A program made the translations under genes and the position numbers. A stretch of 64,000 bases of DNA from Denitrificimonas caeni DSM 24390 (GTDB taxonomy: Bacteria > Pseudomonadota > Gammaproteobacteria > Pseudomonadales > Pseudomonadaceae): positions 124,001-188,000 of the forward strand of contig NZ_ATXQ01000001.1 of NCBI RefSeq assembly GCF_000421765.1, read 5' to 3'. The notes under the pieces are model-generated. The model worked only from the letters and a program-made list of their open reading frames with translations, had not been told where the DNA came from and did no database searches. Positions 18,978 to 27,008 of the stretch are shown one piece after another. Positions within the stretch are counted from its first letter, which is position 1; every line of letters begins with the position of its first letter.

Positions 18978-19877
18978 CTATTGGTACATCTCAGGCTTCT
19001 CATAACTTAAATGGTACTTGTCATATAGCGCCTGCATACGCCCATCGGCAATCATTGCTTCAGTCAGTGCTTCGACGGTATAGGCCAGTTGGCGATTACT
19101 TTCATGCACGGCCATACCCACTTCCCAAGTCGATTGACCTAAATTGGGATAGGCGGCGTCAGATTTTTTCAGCTGCGCATCCTTGGTTTGACTGAGCAGC
19201 CATTCCAGCTCACCGCGCATCGCCATCACCGCATCGACCTTGCCGTCTTGCATGGCGGCAAACGCCGCAGTTGGACTGACAAAGTGCTTAACATTGGAGC
19301 TCAGACGCCCAGCAAAGGCGGTGAGCAAGTAAAACGAAGGCACTGAATCATCTTCGACACCGACTGGGTGATACTGAAACACCCCGACTGTTTCCAGGCT
19401 TTTGATGCGGCGGCTGTTGTACACGGTGAGCCAGCGTTCACGCTGATAAGGACCAAACATCACCACTAACTCGTTAACCAACTCACCCAGTTCATTGCGT
19501 CGATTGGAGAATTCACGATCGTAAGGCACGCGCAGCATTAAATCAGCGCGAATGTCTTTACGTAAGTAATGACCACGCCAAATAAAGTTGCGCAAATCAT
19601 CATCAATTTTTTCACCTGGAACAACCCAGAGCAGCTCTAAGCTAACACCCAATTCCTGCGCAACCTGCTCAGCCAATTCAACATCAACGCCCTTAGCCTG
19701 ACCATCAACTGTAAAACTATAGGGCGCAAAATTTTCGTAAACAGCCACTTTCAGCGTGCCTGCGTCAATCATGTCATCGTATGTACGCACTGGCGTGCTA
19801 ATACTTTCCGCAAACAACTGGGAGGTTAGCGACAAGCTTAAGAAAGCACACACAGACAATAAGATTCGACGCATCAT
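18978..19877 (-). CDS. pedG: Quinoprotein dehydrogenase-associated substrate-binding protein, PedG/MxaJ-like
   Basis: About 299 residues. Three consecutive ATG codons (19880, 19877, 19874) follow the pedF stop; the second or third is best spaced from GGAG. A signal peptide (ILLSVCAFLSLSLTSQLFA) is followed by a type 2 periplasmic binding fold: LKVAVYENFAPYSF, GVDVELAEQVAQELG, and a C-terminal EALTEAMIADGRMQALYDKY typical of extracellular solute-binding family 3. Relatives (MxaJ, XoxJ) are thought to help load PQQ or metal, or to activate the dehydrogenase, rather than to serve a transporter. No cognate transporter is adjacent. Confidence 0.87.
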   Translation of the reverse strand: MMRRILLSVCAFLSLSLTSQLFAESISTPVRTYDDMIDAGTLKVAVYENFAPYSFTVDGQAKGVDVELAEQVAQELGVSLELLWVVPGEKIDDDLRNFIWRGHYLRKDIRADLMLRVPYDREFSNRRNELGELVNELVVMFGPYQRERWLTVYNSRRIKSLETVGVFQYHPVGVEDDSVPSFYLLTAFAGRLSSNVKHFVSPTAAFAAMQDGKVDAVMAMRGELEWLLSQTKDAQLKKSDAAYPNLGQSTWEVGMAVHESNRQLAYTVEALTEAMIADGRMQALYDKYHLSYEKPEMYQ

Positions 19878-19879
19878 CA

Positions 19880-20317
19880 TTACTCCGGCAGAGGACGGCT
19901 TTCGATGTAGGTACGAATTGCCCACAGTGCTTCTTGGCTTAAATAATCCGCCATTCTTGGCATATACACCGCTCCATTGCGTACTGCACCATTGATCACT
20001 CGTTCTTTATACCAATCATCACCGTCAAGGCCTGGCTCTAACAGACGCAAGTCAGGGGCAATGCCACCCGACTGTGCTTCTAGACCATGACAACGCGCAC
20101 AGTTTTGATTGTAAGCCGATGAGCCAATGTCTATAGCCAAAGCGTTTTGCTCATTGGGTGCTCGATAGGGGTTTTCATCCAGCCACTCTTCACCGATTGT
20201 TTCTAATTCACCGGTATTGACACTTTGCGGTACCACATCACCATGCGCATACAACGCAGTAGAAAAACCTAGACATGTCGCAACCAAAGTAGCCAAAACT
20301 GTATTTTTGTTGTTCAT
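19880..20317 (-). CDS. pedF: Cytochrome c-550 PedF (electron acceptor of PQQ alcohol dehydrogenase)
   Basis: About 145 residues. ATG at 20317 (or 20320) follows GGTGG; the frame's first ATG at 20329 precedes that site. A signal peptide ends near ALYAHG. One haem c site is NCARCH (Cys73, Cys76, His77 from the 20317 start), with the axial Met probably in VYMPRMADYL. The conserved HGDVVPQSV start of the mature protein and the SSAYNQNCARCHGLEA block are typical of the ethanol-oxidation cytochrome c-550 of pseudomonads. It accepts electrons from PedE/PedH in the periplasm. First gene of its operon, divergent from pedE. Confidence 0.92.
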   Translation of the reverse strand: MNNKNTVLATLVATCLGFSTALYAHGDVVPQSVNTGELETIGEEWLDENPYRAPNEQNALAIDIGSSAYNQNCARCHGLEAQSGGIAPDLRLLEPGLDGDDWYKERVINGAVRNGAVYMPRMADYLSQEALWAIRTYIESRPLPE

Positions 20318-20409
20318 CATTCCCACCATTATTTAAATGTACGCAAGGCTTTCGCCATCCATATAAACACTGGTTTTCATGTTAGAAATGTCTCCCTCAG
20401 AGTAGAACG

Positions 20410-20421
20410 CTGCTTTAGTTG
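20410..20421 (-). promoter_or_regulatory. TTTAGT dyad upstream of pedF
   Basis: CTGCTTTAGTTG, 93-104 nt upstream of the pedF start and about 210 nt from pedE. It matches the common PQQ-region dyad at its core (GCTTTAGT) with imperfect arms. The 313-nt gap 20318-20630 is the divergent promoter region of pedF and pedE. Confidence 0.4.
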
Positions 20422-20501
20422 TCGAGAACCAGGCCCTTAGTACTAGTTTAAAAGACATATAGAAAATGGCTTTAGAAGCACTGCCAATTGAGCTACCCGC
20501 T

Positions 20502-20536
20502 GGGAATATTTCCCGTTGCCGGCGGGAAATATTCCG
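20502..20536 (+). promoter_or_regulatory. Double GGGAAATATTCC palindrome upstream of pedE
   Basis: Two head-to-head copies of GGGAAATATTCC (GGAATATTTCCCG at 20503-20515 and CGGGAAATATTCC at 20523-20535) form a perfect 13-bp inverted repeat with a 7-nt spacer. Each copy is itself a near-palindrome. The site is 95-129 nt upstream of the pedE start, an activator-like distance. The same 13-mer with one change lies 33-47 nt before pedH. The PedR2-like regulator encoded just downstream is the obvious candidate to bind it. Confidence 0.6.
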
Positions 20537-20630
20537 TATGCATCGCTCTCGTACTTTCACACCATGGATACCGTCACTGCGCACATATCTGTCGCAAGAC
20601 TCACAACATGCAACCACGGGAAGTACAGCA

Positions 20631-22490
20631 ATGATAAAAAAACAATTACCCAGCTCTGCCAAACCCCTAGCCCTCGCCGTCAAGGGCTTAATCTTAGGCG
20701 CCACCTTACTGGGCTCAAGCTTGAGTTTTGCCTCATCAGTGACTTGGGAAGATATTGCCCAAGACCATTTGACCACCAGCAACGTCTTGCAATACGGCAT
20801 GGGCACGAACGCACAGCGTTACAGCCCATTAACCAAAATTAACGAAGACAACGTGTTCAAGCTGACGCCGGCTTGGACCTACTCGTTTGGTGATGAAAAA
20901 CAACGCGGCCAAGAGTCTCAAGCTGTGATTCATGACGGCATTATTTATGTTACGGGCTCTTACTCGCGGGTTTGGGCACTCGATGCAAAAACCGGCAAAC
21001 GCCTGTGGAACTACAGCCACCGCTTGCCTGACGATATCCGCCCATGCTGTGACGTCGTCAACCGTGGCGTAGCTATCTTCGGCGATAAAGTGTTCTTCGG
21101 CACACTTGATGCGCGTGTTGTCGCACTCAACAAAGAAACCGGTAAAGTGGTTTGGAACAAGAAGTTTGGTGATCACGCTGCGGGTTACACCATGACCGGC
21201 GCACCGACCATGGCTAAAGATGCCAAAACAGGCAAAGTTCTGCTGATTCACGGCAGCTCCGGCGATGAGTTTGGCGTGGTCGGCAAACTGTTTGCCCGTG
21301 ACCCCGACACCGGTGAAGAAGTGTGGATGCGTCCCTTTGTGGAAGGCCATATGGGCCGCCTCAACGGTAAAGACAGCACGCCGACCGGCGATGTCAAAGC
21401 ACCGTCATGGCCAGATGATCCAAACCACCCAACTGGAAAAAAAGAAGCCTGGAGCCAAGGCGGTGGAGCACCATGGCAGAGCGCCAGCTTTGACGCGGAA
21501 ACCAACACCATTATCGTTGGTGCCGGTAACCCAGCACCTTGGAACGGCTGGGAGCGTACCGCTGATGGTGGGGATCCTAAAGATTTCGACAGCCTTTACA
21601 CCTCAGGCCAAGTCGGCGTTGATGCCACCACCGGTGAAGTGAAATGGTTCTACCAGCACACACCAAACGATGCCTGGGACTTCTCCGGTAACAACGAACT
21701 CGTGCTGTTTGATCACAAAGACAAAAACGGCAAGGTCACCAAAGCCACAGCGCACGCTGACCGTAACGGTTTCTTCTATGTCGTTGATCGCAACAACGGT
21801 AAGCTGAAAAATGCCTTCCCATTTGTTGACGGTATTACTTGGGCTTCACACATCGACTTAGAAACCGGTCGTCCAGTTGAAGGTAAAGGCCAGCGTCCAG
21901 AGAAACCACTACCAGGCGAGACGCGCGGTAAGTCAGTGGAAGTCTCTCCACCGTTCTTAGGCGGTAAAAACTGGAACCCAATGGCTTACAGCCAAGACAC
22001 TGGTCTGTTCTATGTACCAGCGAACCACTGGAAAGAAGACTACTGGACTGAAGAAGTCTCCTACAAAAAAGGCTCGGCTTACTTAGGTCAAGGCTTCCGT
22101 ATCAAGCGTCTGTTTGATGACCACGTCGGTATCTTACGTGCGATGGATCCAACCACCGGTAAAGTTGCTTGGGAACACAAAGAGAAATTACCCTTGTGGG
22201 CTGGCGTATTGGCCACCAAAGGTAACCTCGTGTTCACCGGTACCAGTGACGGTTACTTCAAAGCCTTTAACGCGAAAACCGGTAAAGAACTGTGGAAATT
22301 CCAAACCGGTAGTGGCGTGATTTCACCACCAGTAACATGGGAAATGGATGGTCAGCAGTATATCGGTGTGACCTCAGGTTACGGCGGCGCTGTACCACTG
22401 TGGGGCGGTGACATGGCGGAATTGACCAAACCTGTGGCACAGGGCGGTTCATTCTGGGTGTTCAAATTGCCCGAGTGGGACAACAAGTAA
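20631..22490 (+). CDS. pedE: Calcium-type PQQ-dependent alcohol dehydrogenase, PedE/ExaA-like
   Basis: 619 residues from the ATG at 20631 (GGGAAG eight bases upstream), which begins a signal peptide with core LALAVKGLILGATLLGSSLS. The open frame continues to 20466 through the promoter palindrome, so that extension is rejected. Quinoprotein propeller landmarks: vicinal cysteines 139-140 (RPCCDV), metal ligands Glu213 (GDEFG) and Asn300 (GAGNPAP), catalytic Asp350 in AWDFSGNNE with Ser352 two residues later. Ser at that place, instead of Asp, is the calcium-enzyme pattern of ExaA and PedE. It oxidises ethanol and other alcohols in the periplasm and reduces PedF. About 30 residues longer than the PedH-like enzyme, mostly from a loop around 245-275. 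Confidence 0.93.
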   Translation: MIKKQLPSSAKPLALAVKGLILGATLLGSSLSFASSVTWEDIAQDHLTTSNVLQYGMGTNAQRYSPLTKINEDNVFKLTPAWTYSFGDEKQRGQESQAVIHDGIIYVTGSYSRVWALDAKTGKRLWNYSHRLPDDIRPCCDVVNRGVAIFGDKVFFGTLDARVVALNKETGKVVWNKKFGDHAAGYTMTGAPTMAKDAKTGKVLLIHGSSGDEFGVVGKLFARDPDTGEEVWMRPFVEGHMGRLNGKDSTPTGDVKAPSWPDDPNHPTGKKEAWSQGGGAPWQSASFDAETNTIIVGAGNPAPWNGWERTADGGDPKDFDSLYTSGQVGVDATTGEVKWFYQHTPNDAWDFSGNNELVLFDHKDKNGKVTKATAHADRNGFFYVVDRNNGKLKNAFPFVDGITWASHIDLETGRPVEGKGQRPEKPLPGETRGKSVEVSPPFLGGKNWNPMAYSQDTGLFYVPANHWKEDYWTEEVSYKKGSAYLGQGFRIKRLFDDHVGILRAMDPTTGKVAWEHKEKLPLWAGVLATKGNLVFTGTSDGYFKAFNAKTGKELWKFQTGSGVISPPVTWEMDGQQYIGVTSGYGGAVPLWGGDMAELTKPVAQGGSFWVFKLPEWDNK

Positions 22491-22518
22491 TAGCGCTTAG
22501 TCTATTCATTTAACACTC

Positions 22519-22549
22519 ACCGCTGCTGTGCTGGCATAGCAGCGGTTTT
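22519..22549 (+). terminator. Terminator or attenuator after pedE
   Basis: Stem ACCGCTGCT/AGCAGCGGT (22519-22527 and 22538-22546) with a 10-nt loop and four T. It sits 29 nt past the pedE stop and ahead of the pentapeptide gene on the same strand. The short T-run suggests partial read-through. Confidence 0.65.
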
Positions 22550-22564
22550 CCTGAGGAACTCGAT

Positions 22565-23206
22565 ATGCAACGCCATCTTTTAACTGCTTTAGCGCTGGTG
22601 ATCAGCACCGGCGTTTGCGCCAATCAAGACGATGTCCCAACAATCAATGGCTGTAAGCTTGAACCCGCCAGTAACTGTGCTGGCATGGATTTGCGTAATG
22701 CCGATCTCAGCAATATGAATTTGAAAAAAATCAACTTCGACAAAGCCAACTTATCCGGTGCCAACTTACGTCACACGCAATTGGATCTGGCCACCCTCAA
22801 TCAAGCCAACTTAACCGGTGCTAACCTGACTCGTGCCAGCTTGCAACAAGCTAGCTTACGCGGCGCTAACTTGAGCAACACTAAACTGATTGCAATCACT
22901 GGCTGGGCGTTAATGGCGCAAGGCGCAAAAGGTAAAAACACTGATTTTAGCGGGGCTAATTTAGATTTCGCGCGTTTCTCTGGCGCTGATTTACAAAGCG
23001 CTAACTTTAATGCAGCTAACTTAGAAATGGCCTGGCTGAACAAAAGCGATTTGCGTAAAGCCACGTTTATTGATGCCAATATGCAAGAGTCTAAACTCAG
23101 CGAAGCCAATATGGCCAAAGCTAATATGACCGGCGCACGCCGGCACTATGCAACTTTTTTAGGAACCTTCATGGAAGGCTGTACAGGATGTCCGCTTGAT
23201 TGGTAA
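22565..23206 (+). CDS. Secreted pentapeptide-repeat protein
   Basis: 213 residues. A signal peptide (LLTALALVISTGVCA) is followed by about 25 pentapeptide repeats of the A(D/N)LXX type from residue 45 to 200, which fold into a right-handed quadrilateral helix. Two cysteine pairs bracket the repeats (NGCKLEPASNC at the start, GCTGCPLDW at the end). A pentapeptide protein occupies the same position after pedE/exaA in other pseudomonads, but its role is not established. It is exported, so it is unlikely to be a gyrase-protection protein. It follows pedE behind a modest terminator and is probably partly co-transcribed. Confidence 0.85.
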   Translation: MQRHLLTALALVISTGVCANQDDVPTINGCKLEPASNCAGMDLRNADLSNMNLKKINFDKANLSGANLRHTQLDLATLNQANLTGANLTRASLQQASLRGANLSNTKLIAITGWALMAQGAKGKNTDFSGANLDFARFSGADLQSANFNAANLEMAWLNKSDLRKATFIDANMQESKLSEANMAKANMTGARRHYATFLGTFMEGCTGCPLDW

Positions 23207-23249
23207 ACAACACATCGCGCACAGCTAATAGCGGTTATTCCTTCAGCTA

Positions 23250-23897
23250 TTAGCTGGCTTCACCAATACGCAACACCCCGGTATCAATGGCTAGATGCAC
23301 TAATTCAACATGTGAAGTGACTTGTAACTTATGCTTGAGTAACGTCATGTAATTGGACACGGTTTTATTACTGATACACAGCGTCTTGGAAATTTTCTGA
23401 GTGGGCAATCCACGCGACAACATCACAAAGACTTCCATTTCTCTAGGGGTCATGCTTTGTAAACGCGGATCGATAGCACCCTGAGTGTATTTTTGACTGG
23501 CGAGTTGGGTGGCCAGTCCCTGCTCAATATACATCTGCCCAGCTAAGGTACGGCGCACCGCCTCAACCAAAACATCCGGCGCAGAACTCTTAGTGATATA
23601 ACCCGTAGCTCCTGCATCTAAGGCCTGTCGAACCAAAGACAACTCATCATGCATACTAAAAAACAACACCGGCAATTGTGGTAAACGCTGGCGTAAACGT
23701 CGACAGGTTTCTAAGCCACTGATACCCGGCAAGCCAATATCCAGCACCACTAAATGCGGGCCTAACAAGGGCACCGCTGACAATGCCTCTTCGCCACTGC
23801 CTGCTTCATCGACCTGCACTTCAGGCAGCAAGGCTTTGAGCAAACTGGCATAGCCTTGACGCACCACAGCATGATCATCCACCAATAAGATTTTCAT
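23250..23897 (-). CDS. pedR2: Response regulator, NarL/FixJ family, PedR2/EraR-like
   Basis: 215 residues from the ATG at 23897; the frame upstream lies in the kinase gene. Receiver domain with LLVDDHAVVRQG, the phosphorylated Asp in LVVLDIGLPGISG (about residue 54) and the Lys in GYITKSSA. Linker, then a LuxR-type helix-turn-helix (MTPREMEVFVMLSRGLPTQK, LCISNKTVSNYMTLLKHKL). Two bases separate it from the kinase stop. In P. putida the regulator at this place is PedR2, which activates pedE and represses pedH when lanthanides are absent; in P. aeruginosa it is EraR. The assignment rests on position and architecture. Confidence 0.88.
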   Translation of the reverse strand: MKILLVDDHAVVRQGYASLLKALLPEVQVDEAGSGEEALSAVPLLGPHLVVLDIGLPGISGLETCRRLRQRLPQLPVLFFSMHDELSLVRQALDAGATGYITKSSAPDVLVEAVRRTLAGQMYIEQGLATQLASQKYTQGAIDPRLQSMTPREMEVFVMLSRGLPTQKISKTLCISNKTVSNYMTLLKHKLQVTSHVELVHLAIDTGVLRIGEAS

Positions 23898-23899
23898 TA

Positions 23900-25150
23900 T
23901 TACTCTCCGACCATTGGTAGATAAAGATAAATGCTCCAACCACGCTTGCTGCGCGCTTGAATATGCAACTGAGCCGCCAAGGTTCGAGCGCGCTCGGCCA
24001 TCGAGCGCAAACCCAGACCTTGATGCGGCACCGCGCAGCCACTGCCATTATCACGCAGCAACAGACGCACAGCGCCAGCCTTATATTGCATCCAAATCTG
24101 CACCTCAGTCGCCTGCGCATGCCGGCTGACATTGGTTAAGGCTTCTTGCAGAAAACGGTACAACTGATTTTTTTGTGCCACTGTTAACAGCGGCAGCGTA
24201 TTGAAAACATGCAACCGGCATTGACCGCCATGGCTTTGTTGCCAGTGCTCTTGCAGGTGCTCCAACATTTGCGCGACGCTCAGGTGATCGAGCATGGCCG
24301 GATACAAATCACGCACCAAACAGCGAAAACCGGTTTGTAATTGTTGGCCATGTTCTTCTAATACCTGTGCCACTGACAACACGGTCTGCGGCTGCTCGCG
24401 CACAACTTGCAGCAACTTAATTTGTGCGCGCATGCCCGCCACATACTGACCTAAATCATCATGCAGGGTCTGCCCCAGGCGGCTGCGCTCAGTATCTTGT
24501 AAATTTAATAGCGCTCTGGTCAGCTGACTATTTTCTGCTTGAGCGGACTGCAAAGCTGCAGCCATTTTATTAAATTGCTCGGCTAACTGTTCTGCTTCAC
24601 GCAGCGGATAGGTTTGCAAACGAACGGCTAACTGCCCTTCACCAATCTGCTGTAACGCCAACAACACGTCATCCAAAACTAAAAGGCCGCGACGTACTGC
24701 CCAGCGAATGGCCAGCAAGCTCATAATCAGTGCTAAAGCAAAAACGCCCAGCAACTGCACGATCGAGTCTTGCGCTTCTTCGACTTCATCTTGCGGATCA
24801 ATGGCCAACAACAAAGCGCGGCCATCAGACAAGGCAATCCGATGCAAAGGTGCCGGTTGTGGGTATAAAAACTGAGTTAAGCGATCATGTGTCTGTGTTG
24901 CATTTAAGGTGCTACTTTCTCCGGCCGCTACCAACTCCAGTCGCACATGCCTTAGATACCCTTCTAAGCGAACAAATCGTTCTGGATCATTTGGCGCGGC
25001 TTCGGCCAGATAATCCACCAACACCTGTGCAGCGCCTAACTCACGCTGCACATCGGCTTCCGCTTGACGCAATAACACCACTAAACAAACACTGACTACT
25101 GCAGCAAAGAATAGCGTCACATAAACATTAATGCGCCATAACGTCGACAT
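23900..25150 (-). CDS. pedS2: Membrane sensor histidine kinase, PedS2/EraS-like
   Basis: 416 residues. Membrane helix 1 (VTLFFAAVVSVCLVVLL) is followed by a periplasmic sensor of about 100 residues, membrane helix 2 (LLGVFALALIMSLLAIRWAV), a HAMP linker, and a HisKA_3 domain with the phospho-His in RLGQTLHDDLGQY. A compact HATPase domain has RDNGSGC and GLGLRSMAERA. The periplasmic loop is rich in Glu and Asp (ALLLAIDPQDEVEEAQD), which would suit a cation sensor. In P. putida the equivalent kinase is the lanthanide-responsive PedS2. It lies 25 nt after the cupredoxin-like gene and two bases before its regulator, so all three are probably one transcript. Confidence 0.87.
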   Translation of the reverse strand: MSTLWRINVYVTLFFAAVVSVCLVVLLRQAEADVQRELGAAQVLVDYLAEAAPNDPERFVRLEGYLRHVRLELVAAGESSTLNATQTHDRLTQFLYPQPAPLHRIALSDGRALLLAIDPQDEVEEAQDSIVQLLGVFALALIMSLLAIRWAVRRGLLVLDDVLLALQQIGEGQLAVRLQTYPLREAEQLAEQFNKMAAALQSAQAENSQLTRALLNLQDTERSRLGQTLHDDLGQYVAGMRAQIKLLQVVREQPQTVLSVAQVLEEHGQQLQTGFRCLVRDLYPAMLDHLSVAQMLEHLQEHWQQSHGGQCRLHVFNTLPLLTVAQKNQLYRFLQEALTNVSRHAQATEVQIWMQYKAGAVRLLLRDNGSGCAVPHQGLGLRSMAERARTLAAQLHIQARSKRGWSIYLYLPMVGE

Positions 25151-25175
25151 TTGCCTGCTCCCAGCGCGCTATAGA

Positions 25176-25613
25176 TTACTTAACAATAAACTCGCCTTGC
25201 ATGCCTTTACTCTCAAGACCTTTGCAGAAGTAGGAATAGCGACCCGGCTTAATCGGTACAAAGAACATTTCAGCTTGGCCAGCGTCCTCAAATTCAAGCT
25301 CAGTCAACATAACGGCTTTGACTTCAATGCCACCGGCTTCAACTTTGCGTAAATAAATGGACTGCATAAACTGTGGCGCTTGGAAGGCACATTCTTTTTG
25401 CCCGTTAGAAATAATCTTCAAACGGTAAGAGCCACCGGTTTCTAACTGATAACTTTTTTCCGTGAAACTGTAATCGCTTTGCTCAGAACCCATCACTAGA
25501 TCTGGTAGACGTTGAGGCTTGGTGGTCAAATCCCCAGCAGCTTGAACCCTATCCAGTCCAATCATGCCTGACACCAACACTACTGCTAACGTTGTCGCTT
25601 TTAAAAAACTCAT
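25176..25613 (-). CDS. Cupredoxin-like periplasmic protein with degenerate metal site
   Basis: 145 residues with a signal peptide (TTLAVVLVSGMIGLDRVQA). The C-terminal 90 residues have the cupredoxin shape: strand SYRLKIISNGQKECAF, then a strand ending FFVPIKPGRYSYFCKG and a closing KGMQGEFIV. In a type 1 copper site one expects His near the first strand and Cys-x2-His-x4-Met at the end. Here the Cys and Met are present but both His positions hold other residues (Cys-Ala and Leu). It may therefore bind copper differently or not at all. It is first in the operon with the PedS2/PedR2-like pair, which suggests an accessory sensing role. Confidence 0.75.
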   Translation of the reverse strand: MSFLKATTLAVVLVSGMIGLDRVQAAGDLTTKPQRLPDLVMGSEQSDYSFTEKSYQLETGGSYRLKIISNGQKECAFQAPQFMQSIYLRKVEAGGIEVKAVMLTELEFEDAGQAEMFFVPIKPGRYSYFCKGLESKGMQGEFIVK

Positions 25614-25772
25614 AGTCTGTCTTCCTAGTTATTTTTATGACAAGACCATGCTAATCAGAGCGCAATCCAAACAATCTCCTACCTTGGTACTGCCTAGTTG
25701 GTACTTTCTGCATATTCCTTTCGCGACAGACTGTTCCTATGCTGGTTTTTAATTAGCGAGGACATCTTTACT

Positions 25773-26951
25773 ATGCGCACTTTAATATTTCTAATCAGCC
25801 TAGCCTTTACTTCGGCCAGTTACGCGACAACCAAGACCACAACAAATCTTGAGGTTGCGATTGGCTATTTAGCCTACCAGCCGGCAGCGCGTCCTTTGTT
25901 GTCGAATGTTATTCCAGAGCCGACGGATACAGGTTTACGCGGCGCTGAATTAGCCCTCGTGGATAACAACAGCACCGGGCGCTTTCTCAAGCAACACTAC
26001 AGCTTAAGCACTGATATCTCGGCTAGCGCTGAAACATTATTGGCAGCTGCTCTCGAACAGCATGCCGCGGGAACCCGCCTGTTTGTGGTTAATGCACCGC
26101 AGTCAGTATTACGCCAACTGGCCACGCAATTGCCGGACAGTTTGCTGTTTAACGCGGGCAGCGCCGACGATGAATTACGCCAAGCCGCCTGCTTAAGCAA
26201 TGTTCTGCATACCTTGCCCAGTGACGCCATGCTGACTGACGCGCTGGCACAATTTATGGCGTTGCGCCAATGGCAGCGCTGGCTGTTAATTGTTGGCCAA
26301 GCCCCTGAAGACATAGCTTATGCGAATGCCCTACGACGCTCCGCTAAGCGCTTTGGCCTCAAAATAATCGCGGAAAAAACCTGGGACTTCAGCAGCGATC
26401 AACGCCGCTCTGCCAGCGCCGAAATGCCGCTGTTTACTCAAAGTAAAGAATACGACGTAGTGGTGGTGGCCGATAAAGCCGGTGATTTTGGTGAATACTT
26501 GCCCTACAACACTTGGCTGCCACGTCCGGTAATCGGCACCCAAGGTTTAACCCCAGTGGGTTGGCACAAAACCATTGAAACCTACGGTGCAGCGCAGCTG
26601 CAAAAACGCTTTGAAAAACACGCTGATCGTTGGATGAATAGTGTCGATTTTGCCGCTTGGATTGCCGTACGCAGCATTGCTTCAGCAGTAACTAAACTGG
26701 GACACGTTGATCCTGCCGCGATACGCCAATTGGCACTCAGTGATCAATTACCCATCGATGGTTTTAAAGGTCGCAAACTAAGCTTCCGTCCTTGGAGCGG
26801 GCAATTACGCCAGCCCATTGCCTTAGTTCATCCGCGCTCACTGGTCAGCACCTCACCACAAGAGGGCTACTTGCACCCACACAATGAAATGGACAGTTTA
26901 GGTTTCGACAAAGCAGAAACCACTTGCCACTTAAGCGACAAAGCCCTGTGA
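25773..26951 (+). CDS. PQQ-dependent alcohol dehydrogenase system substrate-binding protein
   Basis: 392 residues from the ATG at 25773, which opens a signal peptide (TLIFLISLAFTSASYA). The frame runs back to 25698 without a ribosome site. The mature part is a type 1 periplasmic binding fold with start EVAIGYLAYQPAARPLL and GTRLFVVNAPQSVL. It belongs to the group of binding-protein homologues always found with the beta-propeller, ABC ATPase and permease of PQQ alcohol systems. Odd feature: the neighbouring permease is of the ABC-2 exporter type, which does not normally use a binding protein. It is first of an operon of at least four genes and divergent from the cupredoxin-like gene. Confidence 0.87.
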   Translation: MRTLIFLISLAFTSASYATTKTTTNLEVAIGYLAYQPAARPLLSNVIPEPTDTGLRGAELALVDNNSTGRFLKQHYSLSTDISASAETLLAAALEQHAAGTRLFVVNAPQSVLRQLATQLPDSLLFNAGSADDELRQAACLSNVLHTLPSDAMLTDALAQFMALRQWQRWLLIVGQAPEDIAYANALRRSAKRFGLKIIAEKTWDFSSDQRRSASAEMPLFTQSKEYDVVVVADKAGDFGEYLPYNTWLPRPVIGTQGLTPVGWHKTIETYGAAQLQKRFEKHADRWMNSVDFAAWIAVRSIASAVTKLGHVDPAAIRQLALSDQLPIDGFKGRKLSFRPWSGQLRQPIALVHPRSLVSTSPQEGYLHPHNEMDSLGFDKAETTCHLSDKAL

Positions 26952-27008
26952 CAACAACGCCTACGGCCTGTTTCGCCGGTTAATTATTGATAACAAGAAG
27001 GACACACT

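Noticed and set aside
20466-20630. N-terminal extension of pedE back to 20466
   Set aside because: It would place the promoter palindrome within coding sequence and bury the signal peptide; the ATG at 20631 begins directly with a signal peptide and has a ribosome site.
20829-21350. A 173-codon open frame antisense to pedE
   Set aside because: It is a mirror of a long, well-supported dehydrogenase gene, with no signal, motif or ribosome site of its own. The same applies to long antisense frames at 27303-27755, 12533-12985, 10085-10588 and 43844-44203.
25681-25711. GGTACTGCCTAGTTGGTACTTT-like sequence in the divergent gap before the ABC-system operon as an ErbR-type dyad
   Set aside because: It contains half-sites in suggestive positions but no symmetric arms around a TT centre, so it was not counted among the dyads.
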